Assembly (NCBI GenBank): GCA_031292015.1
Contig: JARLHY010000032.1
Location: forward strand, 19,786 to 83,785
Source: Negativicutes bacterium
GTDB lineage: Bacteria; Bacillota_C; Negativicutes; Sporomusales_B; JARLHX01
DNA: 64,000 nt
Direction: 5' to 3'
Shown here in pieces: positions 43,548 through 52,799 of this stretch. The notes under the pieces are model-generated. The model worked only from the letters and a program-made list of their open reading frames with translations, had not been told where the DNA came from and did not search any database. Made by a program: the position numbers and the translations under genes. Each line of letters starts with the position of its first letter. Position 1 is the stretch's first letter.

Positions 43548-46500
43548 AAAATATCAACCTGACCGAGTGGGCCCTGAACAATAAACAGCTAGTATACTAT
43601 TTCATCTTTTTGATTTTTGTTATGGGGATATTCTCCTACCGGCAGCTGGGAAGAATGGAAGACCCTGATTTTGTCATCCGGACGATGATTGTGTCTGTGG
43701 CCTGGCCAGGAGCCAGCGCCAGGCAAGTGGAGGAGCAGGTTACTGATAAAATTGAGAAAAAACTGCAGGATACGCCGGGGCTGGATTATCTGAAAAGCTA
43801 CTCCAAACCCGGCCAGGCCCTGATTTATGTAAATTTGAAGGAAACGGTGCCTGAAAAAGACGTTCGGCCAAGCTGGCTTGAAGTGCGCAATCTGGTGAAT
43901 GATATCAGGAATACCTTGCCGGAGGGAGTGGCCGGGGTAAGTTTCAACGACCGTTTCGACGATGTTTTCGGCAGTATTTACGCTCTCACCGGCGATGGCT
44001 ATAGCTATGAAGAAATGCGGGACAGGGCCGAAAAAATACGGCGCGTCCTGCTGGGAGTAAAAAACGTCAAGAAGGTCGACCTTATCGGCGTTCAAAGCGA
44101 GAAAATCTTTATTGAGATGGAGAGAAGCAAGCTGGCGCAACTGGGGATCGACCCCAACCTGATTGCCAGCGCCGTTAAAACGCAAAACGCGACGGCTCCT
44201 TCCGGGGTCATAGAGACCTCTTCCGACAATGTCTATTTGCGGGTGACCGGGATGTTCGAGGATATCGACGGTATCCGCGACCTGCCGATCCGGGCGAACG
44301 GCCGTACGTTCCGGCTGGGGGATATCGCGGTCATAAAGCGTAGCTATGCCGACCCCATCGAACCGAAAATGTATGCCAATGGACAGCCGGCTGTCGGCAT
44401 TGCCGTGTCGATGGACAAAGGGGGCAACATCCTTACCCTCGGGGCCGATCTGAGCCAAACAATCGAACAAATCAGTCAGGAGCTTCCCCTTGGACTGGAA
44501 ATCAGTCAGGTATCCGACCAGCCCAAGGTGGTGGAGGCGTCGATAAGCGATTTTGTAAAATCGCTGCGGGAAGCCATTATTATTGTGCTGATTGTCAGTT
44601 TCCTGAGCCTGGGAATGCGTACCGGCATTGTGGTTGCTTTGTGCATTCCGCTGGTAATCGCCGGCGTATTTGTGGCGATGAAAATCACCGGGGTGGATTT
44701 ACATAAGGTATCGTTAGGAGCCTTGATCATTTCCCTGGGGTTATTGGTTGACGACGCCATCATCGCTGTGGAAATGATGAGCGTCAAACTGGAGCAGGGG
44801 TGGGACCGGTTTCGGGCTGCCTGTTTTGCCTACACGGCCACCGCGTTTCCGATGCTCACCGGCACGCTGATTACGTGCGCCGGCTTTATTCCCATCGGCT
44901 TTGCCAAGGGGAACGCGCCTGAGTTTACCAGCAGTCTGTTCACCGTCATCACTGTGGCCTTGGTCGTTTCCTGGCTTGTTTCCGTTTTGGTGGCTCCCTT
45001 GCTCGGGTACAGCCTGATCCGGGTCAAGGCGGGGACTGGGCAGGGCGATGCGCACCCGGACGTCTATGACAAGCGGTTTTACCGGGTATTCAAACAAGTA
45101 TTGACATGGTGTCTGCTGCACCGGAAACTGGTGCTGAGTATGACCCTGGCCTGCTTTATCGGATCGCTCTTTATCCTGAAATTCGTGCGGCAGGAATTTT
45201 TCCCGCCGTCCATCAGGCCGGAACTCATCGTGGAAATGACGCTGCCGGAGGGCTCCTCCCTGCAGGCCACCGAACGGGAAGCCCGGAAATTCGCTGAAGG
45301 CCTGGCCGATGATCCCGACATTGCCAATTACAGCTACTATGTCGGTCAAGGTGCGCCGCGGTTTGTTCTGACCATCGACCCTGTTTTACCGGCAGGAAAC
45401 TACGCCCAGTTTGTCATTGTGACTAAAGATGCCGAAGCGCGGACAAGAATGAATGGGAAGATTGACAAGCTGTTTGCCGAAGGCTTTGAAAATGTTCGCG
45501 GTCATGTTAAATTCATTCAGACCGGGCCGTCTTCTCCCTACCCGGTCATGCTGCGGGTGAGCGGATACGATCACGAAAAAGTCCGGGCCATTGCCGAGGA
45601 AGTGAGAGGGGTCATGGCCACCGATCCAAATCTGGGCAACATCAATTTCAACTGGAACGAAAAAAGCAAGGTCATGCATCTGGATATCGACCAAAACAAG
45701 GCGAGGATGATGGGGATCGACAGCCAAAGCCTTGCGGTTGACCTGCAGACCCAGTTGTCAGGAGCGGCGATAGCCCAGTTTCGTCAGCAGGACAAAACCG
45801 TTGATATCATATTCCGGATGGACGCGCAAAACCGCAAAGACCTGGCTCACATTAAAGATCTTCCCATTCACATCGGCAGCGGCAAGTTCGTCCCGCTGGA
45901 TCAGATCGCTAAAATCAGCTTTGAGGCCGAAGAAGGTCTCATCTGGCGGCGTGACCTGAAGCCGACGATCACCGTGCAGGCGGATGTAGTTTCCAGCCTT
46001 ACCGGAAATGACGTTGCCAGGCGGGTGCTCGACAGCCTGGCAACCTTAAGGGAAAAACTGCCGCCAGGGTACAGTGTTTCCGCCGACGGTTCGCTGGAGA
46101 AAAGCGGCATCGCCGTGAATTTTCTGCTGCAGCCGGTACCTGTCATGATTATTGTCATTATAACGCTGCTGATGCTGCAGCTGCAGCGAATACCCCTGAT
46201 GATCATGACGGTGCTCACCGCACCGCTCGGGATTATCGGCGTCAGTATTGCCATGCTTGTGTTTCAGCGCCCCATCGGATTTGTGGCTGAACTGGGTATA
46301 CTGGCTCTGGGCGGGATGATCATTCGCAATTCGGTAATCCTGATCGATCAGATTGAGCAACACATCAAAGCCGGCCAGTCGGCGTGGGACGCTATCATTG
46401 ACTCTGCCGTCCTGCGGTTTCGGCCGATTATGCTGACGGCGGCCGCTGCGATTCTCGGCATGATTCCCTTGATTCCCACCGCGTTCTGGGGGCCGATGGC

Positions 46501-46651
46501 GGTTGCCATTGCCGGGGGCCTGCTCGGGGCGACCATACTGACACTATTGGTTTTGCCCACCATGTACGCAGCTTGGTACAAAGTGAAAAAAAGTGACCGG
46601 GAGGCGACAGGTCCGGCCGGGAATTCGCCAACCTTTCCAACCGGCGGCTGA
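43544..46651 (+). CDS. RND efflux permease, system 2
   Basis: 1035 residues. It differs clearly from the pump at 24868: N-terminus NLTEWALNNKQLVYYFIFL rather than the AcrB-like FIERPIF. Porter-domain motif GRMEDPDFVIRTMIVSVAWPG, TM4 proton pair in GLLVDDAIIAVEMM, and the closing GLLGATILTLLVLPTMYAAW helix. This subgroup of HAE-type pumps exports diverse hydrophobic compounds. No outer-membrane duct gene follows, so it may borrow the TolC-like protein at 22194. Confidence 0.95.
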   Translation: MKNINLTEWALNNKQLVYYFIFLIFVMGIFSYRQLGRMEDPDFVIRTMIVSVAWPGASARQVEEQVTDKIEKKLQDTPGLDYLKSYSKPGQALIYVNLKETVPEKDVRPSWLEVRNLVNDIRNTLPEGVAGVSFNDRFDDVFGSIYALTGDGYSYEEMRDRAEKIRRVLLGVKNVKKVDLIGVQSEKIFIEMERSKLAQLGIDPNLIASAVKTQNATAPSGVIETSSDNVYLRVTGMFEDIDGIRDLPIRANGRTFRLGDIAVIKRSYADPIEPKMYANGQPAVGIAVSMDKGGNILTLGADLSQTIEQISQELPLGLEISQVSDQPKVVEASISDFVKSLREAIIIVLIVSFLSLGMRTGIVVALCIPLVIAGVFVAMKITGVDLHKVSLGALIISLGLLVDDAIIAVEMMSVKLEQGWDRFRAACFAYTATAFPMLTGTLITCAGFIPIGFAKGNAPEFTSSLFTVITVALVVSWLVSVLVAPLLGYSLIRVKAGTGQGDAHPDVYDKRFYRVFKQVLTWCLLHRKLVLSMTLACFIGSLFILKFVRQEFFPPSIRPELIVEMTLPEGSSLQATEREARKFAEGLADDPDIANYSYYVGQGAPRFVLTIDPVLPAGNYAQFVIVTKDAEARTRMNGKIDKLFAEGFENVRGHVKFIQTGPSSPYPVMLRVSGYDHEKVRAIAEEVRGVMATDPNLGNINFNWNEKSKVMHLDIDQNKARMMGIDSQSLAVDLQTQLSGAAIAQFRQQDKTVDIIFRMDAQNRKDLAHIKDLPIHIGSGKFVPLDQIAKISFEAEEGLIWRRDLKPTITVQADVVSSLTGNDVARRVLDSLATLREKLPPGYSVSADGSLEKSGIAVNFLLQPVPVMIIVIITLLMLQLQRIPLMIMTVLTAPLGIIGVSIAMLVFQRPIGFVAELGILALGGMIIRNSVILIDQIEQHIKAGQSAWDAIIDSAVLRFRPIMLTAAAAILGMIPLIPTAFWGPMAVAIAGGLLGATILTLLVLPTMYAAWYKVKKSDREATGPAGNSPTFPTGG

Positions 46652-46740
46652 TACTGAGTTTAATTCACCCTAAAGAATATCGGCAATAGTAACGATAGAA
46701 TAATGGATGTACATTCTGGCTATAAGAGGAGGTTCTCCTA

Positions 46741-47241
46741 ATGAGAACAGGCAGGCTGATATTGTTTTTAACGGTTTTTCTGATGTTTGTGTCCGTGACG
46801 GCAGCTTATGCGGCGCCGGCGGAACATCTGGTTCAGGAGTTTGATCTGGTTGCCGACAGGTATGTAAACCCGATGGACGCTTCCTTTTTCGAGGAAGCCG
46901 GTACCGGCAGGCTGGAGTTCTACAACCTGAAAAACCTTTATGGCTCGGGGGCCCAGATGATTGTCTACGTAAATACCGAGGGCGGACGTGACTGGCTCGT
47001 TTTTTCCTTCAGTGGCGACATGCTGGAAGTCAAACTTCAGAATCGTCACTTTACCCTTCTTGTTGAACGGGTTTCAGCGGTGACCAAAACCAGTCCGCTG
47101 ACAGTTAAAGTGCGGGATGGCAAGCTTACCGTCTCCATTGGAGCGAAAGCCAGGACTGTCAGTGAGGTAAACTCTTTTACCGGCTCGCTCACCACCCAGT
47201 CAATCACCGGAAAGTACAAAGTGTACCAGTTTGACGAGTGA
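46741..47241 (+). CDS. Small secreted protein of unknown family, paralogue 1
   Basis: 166 residues with a clear signal peptide (about 1-24, ending AYAAP) and GAGGAGG-like GGAGG upstream. The mature part looks like a compact beta-sandwich. It is clearly related to the 166-residue protein at 52800: shared blocks include VADxxVxPxDxSFF, TGRxExYNxKNLxGxGAQMI and FxGSLTTQS. I do not recognise the family. It follows the RND pump by 89 bp and may be exported to the periplasm or surface. Function unknown. Confidence 0.8.
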   Translation: MRTGRLILFLTVFLMFVSVTAAYAAPAEHLVQEFDLVADRYVNPMDASFFEEAGTGRLEFYNLKNLYGSGAQMIVYVNTEGGRDWLVFSFSGDMLEVKLQNRHFTLLVERVSAVTKTSPLTVKVRDGKLTVSIGAKARTVSEVNSFTGSLTTQSITGKYKVYQFDE

Positions 47242-47282
47242 CCGGGGCGATGACGCTACCCATTAGAACACACCAGAGGATG

Positions 47283-47320
47283 AATGCCCGGAATGTAACA
47301 GTTCCGGGCATTGGTTTTTT
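47283..47320 (+). terminator. Terminator of the RND system 2 unit
   Basis: AATGCCCGGAA and TTCCGGGCATT pair around an 8-nt loop, followed by GG and a T-run. Same hairpin family as 2621 and 16830. Confidence 0.8.
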
Positions 47321-47408
47321 AGGCTGTTAATGTCCATAAAAAGTAAGTGATAAAAATAACATAGTAAAAATATATTGTGAAAGAAATAACGTTATTAAAA
47401 TAACTTTA

Positions 47409-47437
47409 TTGACAAAACGTCATAATTTTATTAAAAT
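47409..47437 (+). promoter_or_regulatory. Sigma-A promoter of the RsbW-like gene
   Basis: TTGACA, 17-bp spacer, TAAAAT. The palindrome AATAACGTTATT lies just upstream (47385-47396) and could be a regulator site. Confidence 0.75.
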
Positions 47438-47481
47438 TCGAATTAGATTAGTCCCTGGGGTTGCAAAAGGGGGAATAAGTG

Positions 47482-47910
47482 ATGGACGCAAACGAAGCAA
47501 TCGTTCTCGAATTTCCTTTGGCGGAAGCTGATTTTGATACGGCGGGAGACGCGGCTTGCCGCATTAAAGATACGCTGAAACAGATCGGTGTCCCGTCGGA
47601 TGTCATACGGCGTGTTGCCATAAGCTCCTACGAGGCGGCGATGAATGTGGTCATCCACGCCTGCCGGGGAATGATGCAGGCCACGATTTATTCCGATCGG
47701 ACCGAGCTGTTGATTTCCGATAAAGGCCCCGGCATCGCCGATCTCGATCTGGCGCTCCGGCGGGGTTATTCCACGGCTCCGGCAAAGGCACGGGAGATGG
47801 GTTTCGGAGCAGGTGTCGGACTGACCAGTATTGTAAATTTTCCTGACGAATGCACCATCGAATCGGTAGTGGGAAAAGGGACCGATATTCATCTGGTGAT
47901 TCACCACTAA
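47482..47910 (+). CDS. RsbW/SpoIIAB-like ATP-binding anti-sigma or switch kinase
   Basis: 142 residues from ATG 47482, with AAGGGGGA about 8 nt upstream. A stand-alone GHKL ATPase domain: N-box SYEAAMNVVIHA, G1 SDKGPGI, G2-like MGFGAGVGLTSI and the closing GKGTDIHLVI strand. It resembles anti-sigma serine kinases (RsbW/RsbT type). No anti-sigma antagonist or sigma factor gene is adjacent, so its partner is unknown. It is transcribed alone between a good promoter and a bidirectional terminator. Confidence 0.85.
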   Translation: MDANEAIVLEFPLAEADFDTAGDAACRIKDTLKQIGVPSDVIRRVAISSYEAAMNVVIHACRGMMQATIYSDRTELLISDKGPGIADLDLALRRGYSTAPAKAREMGFGAGVGLTSIVNFPDECTIESVVGKGTDIHLVIHH

Positions 47911-47952
47911 ACAGTTATAAAGCCGCATAACTTAAAGCGTGAAATCCGTCAA

Positions 47953-47983
47953 AACGCCCTTGCTATAGCTTAGCAAGGGCGTT
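47953..47983. terminator. Bidirectional terminator between convergent genes
   Basis: AACGCCCTTGCTA and its exact complement form a 13-bp stem with a 5-nt loop, placed between the ends of the RsbW-like and BTAD-regulator genes. Confidence 0.85.
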
Positions 47984-47999
47984 GAAGTTTTATATACCA

Positions 48000-50900
48000 C
48001 TATATGGCTCCCGCCAATTTCCGATATAAGCTGTTGAGCGCGGGGGAGGGCGGAAGGCCAAGCTCCCGCTTGAAGACCGACACTACTTTTTTATAATGCC
48101 TGTCCAAAGCCTGCCGGTCGCGCTGACCGGCGTATGTCTTCATCAGCAAGGCGTGTGCTTCCTCCATAAAAGGATCGTATGTCTCGATAATAAGCAGGTG
48201 AGCCATCGCCTGCCGATAGTCCTGCTTTTCCTGATAGTACCGCGCCAGGTTCAGCCGGGCTTCGATATGGGCCTGTTTCAGGTTTTCCCGGTAGGGAATG
48301 ACCCAGGTATAGTCGATGTCTTCCAGATAATCCCCCCGGTAAAGCGCCACGGCTTTTTCCAGCAGCGCGGCGGTCTTCTCCCCGGATACCCCGGCCCGCA
48401 TTCCCATGGCCAGCAGCTCCTGGAATTGCTGGCGCTCGGAGCTGAAAGCGCCTGGTTGCAGCTGATACCGTTTATTGCTGTACCGGATCAGGTTCTTGCA
48501 ATTGAGGCTGGCCAGTCCGCGGCGCAGGTTATACATCGTGGTGTGAAAAATGACTTCCGCCTTTTCGCTGTCTATATCCGGCCAAAGGTCCCGCAAAATT
48601 CTTTCCTTGGTCGCCGGCTCCTGCTGATGAACCAAATAGGCCAATAGGTCATGGGTTTTTTTGGTGCGCCAGAATACGGCACTGTCTTCAGCATCCCGCA
48701 AAAAGGCCTGGAAGGGGCCGAAGGTGACCACCTGCAACTGATGACGGTCATCCACCGGCTGGCTTTCGTCGCCGGCCATGCCGTCAAGACGATGAGTAGC
48801 CAGCAGCGCCAGCAGGCGTACATCCCGGTCGGGATCGCCGGCCAGGCGGCGGAGCAGCTTTTCGGCCCGGGAGCCGCCGATCTCCGACAAAGGGGCGATG
48901 CTTCTGCCGCGGACCGCCGGGTCTACGTCGTCGGCCAGATCGGCCAACAGCCCCAAGGCTCGCTCCCCCAGACGGATCAGGATCCGTTGGATGAACATGG
49001 CCTCGACACCGTTTCTCAGCGCCAGTTTGAGGATCGGTTGAAGGGTTTCGTAACGGCCGATATAAAGCTGTTGGTAGTTGAGCCTGGCCGAAAGCGGGAG
49101 GGCTTTTGCCATATATTCCCCGGCAGCCGTAGTCTGTCCTTCGTGATGATACAGCCAGGCTTGGAAGGCGTAAGCATGGCACAGGCCCTTTTTGTACCCG
49201 GACTGCTCAAGTTCGGCGATCGCGGCGGAGAGGAACAGCTGTCCTTCCCGGAAGCCGCTGGTATGGACAATGGTCTGAGCGCCCCAGATGCTCCAGGCTA
49301 CCCCGTGCTGCGGCGGCAACTCGGCTACAGCCTGATCGTATTTGGCCCGCGCTTCGAGCCAGCGGCCCTGCAGTCCCAGGCTTTCGGTCCACAAGACCAT
49401 GATCATGGCCAGGTAGAAGCCCTCGCCGTTGTTTTCCCGGATGAGGCGGACGGCCTTGTTGAAATATGTTTCCGACTGTTCCCATTCGCGCTGGTCGGAG
49501 TGAATGATCGCCAACTGGAGATAGGCAGACGGCAGGCTTTCGGTCAGACCGAGATTTTCCTTGACTGCTATGCTGCGCTTCACATGTTCAAGCGCCCGGT
49601 CCGACTCGCCCCAGTCGTGATAGATGATGGCGACGAAGTCCTGCATGTAATAGGACGGGAGAAGCCGGTCCGGCGAAACACCGGCCGCCAGCTGGTAACT
49701 TCGCAGCGCCTCGGGATATTTGCCCAGAGCCCAGTAGGTGCCCCCCAGAGCTTCCAGCAAGTAGGCCAGGACATAGTTATTGTCTTCCTGTTTCGCTGCG
49801 TCGATGGCGGCGGTCAGAGCCGCCTCCGACTCCTCGAAGTGCCCGGTCATACCAAAACAAAGATGTCTTTCCAGTACCAGGTCAAAACGTTTCCTTCTTT
49901 GCTCCTCCGGTATCTCCTGAAGCATGCGGTCAAGAAGTTCCAGGCTTTCCGCGAAGTGACCCCGGGATCGCAGAATCCGGGCCTGCAGCAGGCGGCTTTC
50001 CGCCAGGCCGGTCTGGTCACCGTTATTGGCAAAAAGCGGGGTTGCTTTATCTACCCAGGTCTCGGCATCACCGAGACGGCCGCGGTATACTTCCACCTTG
50101 GCCTTGTACAGGGCCAGCCAGGGATGGGCGGCCGGCACTTCCGGAGATAGCGGCTCCAGCCAGCGGGCGACCGTCTGCCAGTGTCCGCTGGCAAAGGCCT
50201 GATTGCCTGCTTCCTGGATGACAGCTATGGAATCAGCGTAAGAGCCGGCCGCGATGAAGTATTCGATAGCGCTTTCCAGATTGCCGGCCTCCCGGGCCAG
50301 CAGTCCCGCCTGCCGCAGCAGGGACTCTCCTGTTGTTCCCAGGCGGGTCCGGAGAAAGCTCCGGAACAGGTCGTGGTAACGGTAAGCCTTTTCTTCCCCG
50401 GCAAGGGGAATGAGAAAAAGCTGCTGCTTTTCCAAAAAGGCCAGGACCTGGGCCGAATCGGTCCGTCCCAGGAGCTTGTCGCAAAAAGCGGCAGTGATGT
50501 TTTCCAACACCGAGGTGGACAGCAGAAAATCCCGGACGGCCTCCGGCTGCTGGTCAAAAACCTCCGCCGTCAGGTAGTCGTAAATTTCCTGTTGGCTGCT
50601 GCTTAGTATATCGTCGGCGAAGCCTGAGGGCGAATCGCCGATCATCCGAACCGCGGCCGGCCATCCGGCCGTTTTGCGTTCGATCGACTCAATAATAGTA
50701 TCAGAGGCAGTTGCGCTGTTTTTGGATCGGAACGCGCTGATCTCCTCGCGGGTGAAACGCAATTCCTCAGGGCCGATGACGTTTATTTTTCTCTGCAGCT
50801 TCAGCCGGGGCAGGGGGAAGGGCGGGCTTGTCCGGCTGGCGATCATGACATGGATGCCGCCCGGAAGGTGCAGCAGCAGTTCCTGGACAAGACCGTGGAT

Positions 50901-51326
50901 GACAGGCTCGGTCACAAGGTGATAGTCGTCAAGGACCAGGAGGAAATCGGCACTGGTCTTTGTTTCCAGACTGTTGACCACTGCCATCGCCAGCAGGCGC
51001 AGATTGGGTTTGGCGTCGCCGCTGGACACCAACCGCAGGATGTCTGAGCCAAAATCGGGAAAATGGCGGCGTAGACCGGCCACCAGGTACTGGAGAAAGA
51101 CTGCCGGGTCGTTGTCATAGTCATCCAGCTGGTACCAGACCAGCGGCTTGTTGACGACACCGGCCAACTGCGCCAGCAGGGCGGTCTTGCCGTAGCCGGC
51201 CGGAGCGGCGATGACCGTCGCGCTGCGACGACCGCAGTCCTTTAGCAGCTGCAACAGGCGTGGCCGTTCAAGCAGGTTTGTTCCGACATAAGGCGCGGAT
51301 AGTTTGCTGGACAACAGTTCAGACAT
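48000..51326 (-). CDS. Large MalT-like ATPase/TPR regulator with C-terminal winged-helix and BTAD domains
   Basis: 1108 residues. N-terminal STAND-type ATPase: Walker A AAPAGYGKTA (40-49), Walker B LLVLDDYHLV (about 128), then MalT-like NB-ARC features (HVMIASRTSPPFPL, GWPAAVRM). The middle (about 340-780) is helical and TPR-like, followed by a short HEAT-like stretch (about 800-850). Instead of a LuxR helix-turn-helix, the C-terminus has an OmpR-type winged helix (about 870-950, WRTKKTHDLLAYLV) and a BTAD domain (about 955-1105, DYTWVIPYRENLKQAHIEA). Such proteins bind a ligand, oligomerise with ATP and activate transcription. It is divergent from the adhesin locus at 51599, its probable target (inference). 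Confidence 0.9.
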   Translation of the reverse strand: MSELLSSKLSAPYVGTNLLERPRLLQLLKDCGRRSATVIAAPAGYGKTALLAQLAGVVNKPLVWYQLDDYDNDPAVFLQYLVAGLRRHFPDFGSDILRLVSSGDAKPNLRLLAMAVVNSLETKTSADFLLVLDDYHLVTEPVIHGLVQELLLHLPGGIHVMIASRTSPPFPLPRLKLQRKINVIGPEELRFTREEISAFRSKNSATASDTIIESIERKTAGWPAAVRMIGDSPSGFADDILSSSQQEIYDYLTAEVFDQQPEAVRDFLLSTSVLENITAAFCDKLLGRTDSAQVLAFLEKQQLFLIPLAGEEKAYRYHDLFRSFLRTRLGTTGESLLRQAGLLAREAGNLESAIEYFIAAGSYADSIAVIQEAGNQAFASGHWQTVARWLEPLSPEVPAAHPWLALYKAKVEVYRGRLGDAETWVDKATPLFANNGDQTGLAESRLLQARILRSRGHFAESLELLDRMLQEIPEEQRRKRFDLVLERHLCFGMTGHFEESEAALTAAIDAAKQEDNNYVLAYLLEALGGTYWALGKYPEALRSYQLAAGVSPDRLLPSYYMQDFVAIIYHDWGESDRALEHVKRSIAVKENLGLTESLPSAYLQLAIIHSDQREWEQSETYFNKAVRLIRENNGEGFYLAMIMVLWTESLGLQGRWLEARAKYDQAVAELPPQHGVAWSIWGAQTIVHTSGFREGQLFLSAAIAELEQSGYKKGLCHAYAFQAWLYHHEGQTTAAGEYMAKALPLSARLNYQQLYIGRYETLQPILKLALRNGVEAMFIQRILIRLGERALGLLADLADDVDPAVRGRSIAPLSEIGGSRAEKLLRRLAGDPDRDVRLLALLATHRLDGMAGDESQPVDDRHQLQVVTFGPFQAFLRDAEDSAVFWRTKKTHDLLAYLVHQQEPATKERILRDLWPDIDSEKAEVIFHTTMYNLRRGLASLNCKNLIRYSNKRYQLQPGAFSSERQQFQELLAMGMRAGVSGEKTAALLEKAVALYRGDYLEDIDYTWVIPYRENLKQAHIEARLNLARYYQEKQDYRQAMAHLLIIETYDPFMEEAHALLMKTYAGQRDRQALDRHYKKVVSVFKRELGLPPSPALNSLYRKLAGAI

Positions 51327-51598
51327 GGCAGTTCCTCTTCCATATTGTAGATATATACGGTAAATTCTGGGTTCAAACCGGCAAAATCCTTCAAAAGAAC
51401 AAAAAAATTAGAAATAAGGCTATTTTTTACAATGCGGTCTATGCCTGGTGAGAAAAGGAAAATAAAGATAAGACCACGAGTTATCAATGGTCTGGGCTGC
51501 TGGCAGGGGAGAAAATGTTCAGTTTTTTGTTCAGCGGCGCTTGCTACTATAAAAATCACAGTTTCTGCTTGAACTAGTGATTTAGGAGGAAATACCCT

Positions 51599-52723
51599 GT
51601 GAAAAAACGCATGTCCAGATTCTTAACGGCGATTACCTTGTTTTTCTTCGTTTGGGGTTCCGCGGCAATCCCGGTTTCGGCGAACTCTTATGCCGCCCCG
51701 GGGGCCACGGCCAACGGCAGCAACAGCACCGCCGTGGGCGATACCGCTACTGCCAACAGCCTCGGTACCGCCATCGGCCAGGCAGCTACCGCCACCGGAC
51801 TCGCGGGTACCGCCATCGGCCAGAATACGTACGCCGGCGGCGATTCAAGTGTCGCTGTCGGAGAGACCACTTCAACCTACGGTAATAGCAGTGTCGCCGT
51901 CGGACAAGGCGCTAATGGCGGAGGAAATTATAGCATTGCTATTGGTCAGGGAGCTTCGGCTACCTACACCAACAGTACCGTAATAGGGCAAGGGTCAGGT
52001 GCACTTGGCGATAACGCCACCGTCGTCGGTCAGTATGCCGGGGCAACCGCTAATAACAGCAGTGCCTTTGGTCAGGGTTCCCGTGCCACCGCGGTCAATA
52101 GCGTTGCTTTAGGGACCGGTTCGGTAGCCGACCGGGTCAACTCCGTCTCGGTAGGCGCGGCCGGGGCCGAGCGGCAGATCACCAACGTCGCCGCAGGAAC
52201 AACGGCTACCGACGCCGTGAATGTGCAGCAGCTGAACAGCGCCCTGGCCAGCCTCAGCAGCGGCAGCATCGACGCCCTCAGCGCCAGAGTGGACGGACTG
52301 GACACCAAGGTTCGCCGGGTTGGCGCCATGGCCTCGGCCATCAGCGGCCTGACGCCGCTGCCCTATGATCCCAAGGCGCCGCTGCAGCTGCTTATCGGCA
52401 CCGGCAGTTACGGCGGTCAGCAGGCGGTGGCCGCCGGGCTGACCCTCTACGCCAGCGATTCCCTGGCTTTCAACCTCGGCTTTTCCCTGAGCGGCGGCGA
52501 AAGGATGGGACGCATCGGCGTGGCCTGGAAGCTGGGCCGGCCGGCGAAAAAGACAACAGGCCAAAGCGGCGGCGCCGAGGAGCTGCAGAAAAAGGTTCAG
52601 CAACTGGAAACCCAGAACCGGCGCATGCAGGAGCAGAATCAGCAGCAGCAAGGCCAGCTTCAGCAGATGCAGGAGCAGATCAACCGGTTGGCGCAGTCGG
52701 TAGAAAAAAGGCAGGAACCGTAA
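51599..52723 (+). CDS. YadA-type trimeric autotransporter adhesin with C-terminal coiled-coil extension
   Basis: 374 residues from GTG 51599 (AGGAGG upstream). Signal peptide about 1-30. Residues about 35-180 are YadA-head repeats of roughly 14 residues with the S-x-A-x-G motif (for example NSTAVGDTATA, SSVAVGQGA, NSVALGTGS). A neck (TDAVNVQQLNSAL) and a short stalk (about 205-240) lead to the beta-barrel anchor (about 240-315). Unusually, the protein does not end at the anchor: about 55 Gln-rich residues with heptad character (LQKKVQQLETQNRRMQEQ and so on) follow. The extension should face the periplasm and may clamp the trimer to the wall (inference). Confidence 0.88.
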   Translation: MKKRMSRFLTAITLFFFVWGSAAIPVSANSYAAPGATANGSNSTAVGDTATANSLGTAIGQAATATGLAGTAIGQNTYAGGDSSVAVGETTSTYGNSSVAVGQGANGGGNYSIAIGQGASATYTNSTVIGQGSGALGDNATVVGQYAGATANNSSAFGQGSRATAVNSVALGTGSVADRVNSVSVGAAGAERQITNVAAGTTATDAVNVQQLNSALASLSSGSIDALSARVDGLDTKVRRVGAMASAISGLTPLPYDPKAPLQLLIGTGSYGGQQAVAAGLTLYASDSLAFNLGFSLSGGERMGRIGVAWKLGRPAKKTTGQSGGAEELQKKVQQLETQNRRMQEQNQQQQGQLQQMQEQINRLAQSVEKRQEP

Positions 52724-52799
52724 TTGCCGCCGGTTAACAAGTTGTTGTCGGGAACGGTTTTTATCCGGGAAGAGTCAACAAGTGAAGGAGGATAAAGGA

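Noticed and set aside
43589..44470. A 293-codon frame on the minus strand
   Set aside because: Antisense to the second RND pump gene.
47385..47396. Palindrome AATAACGTTATT as a firm operator
   Set aside because: Short and AT-rich, with no candidate regulator adjacent; kept only as a note in the promoter entry.
48651..50150. A 499-codon open frame on the plus strand
   Set aside because: It lies wholly antisense to the BTAD regulator, which has full domain structure and a ribosome site. The product has no recognisable domain; GC-rich coding DNA often leaves such mirror frames.
51720..52140. Short tandem-like DNA repeats that might suggest a CRISPR or microsatellite
   Set aside because: They are codon-level echoes of the YadA head repeats; repeat and spacer lengths are irregular and lie inside an intact gene.
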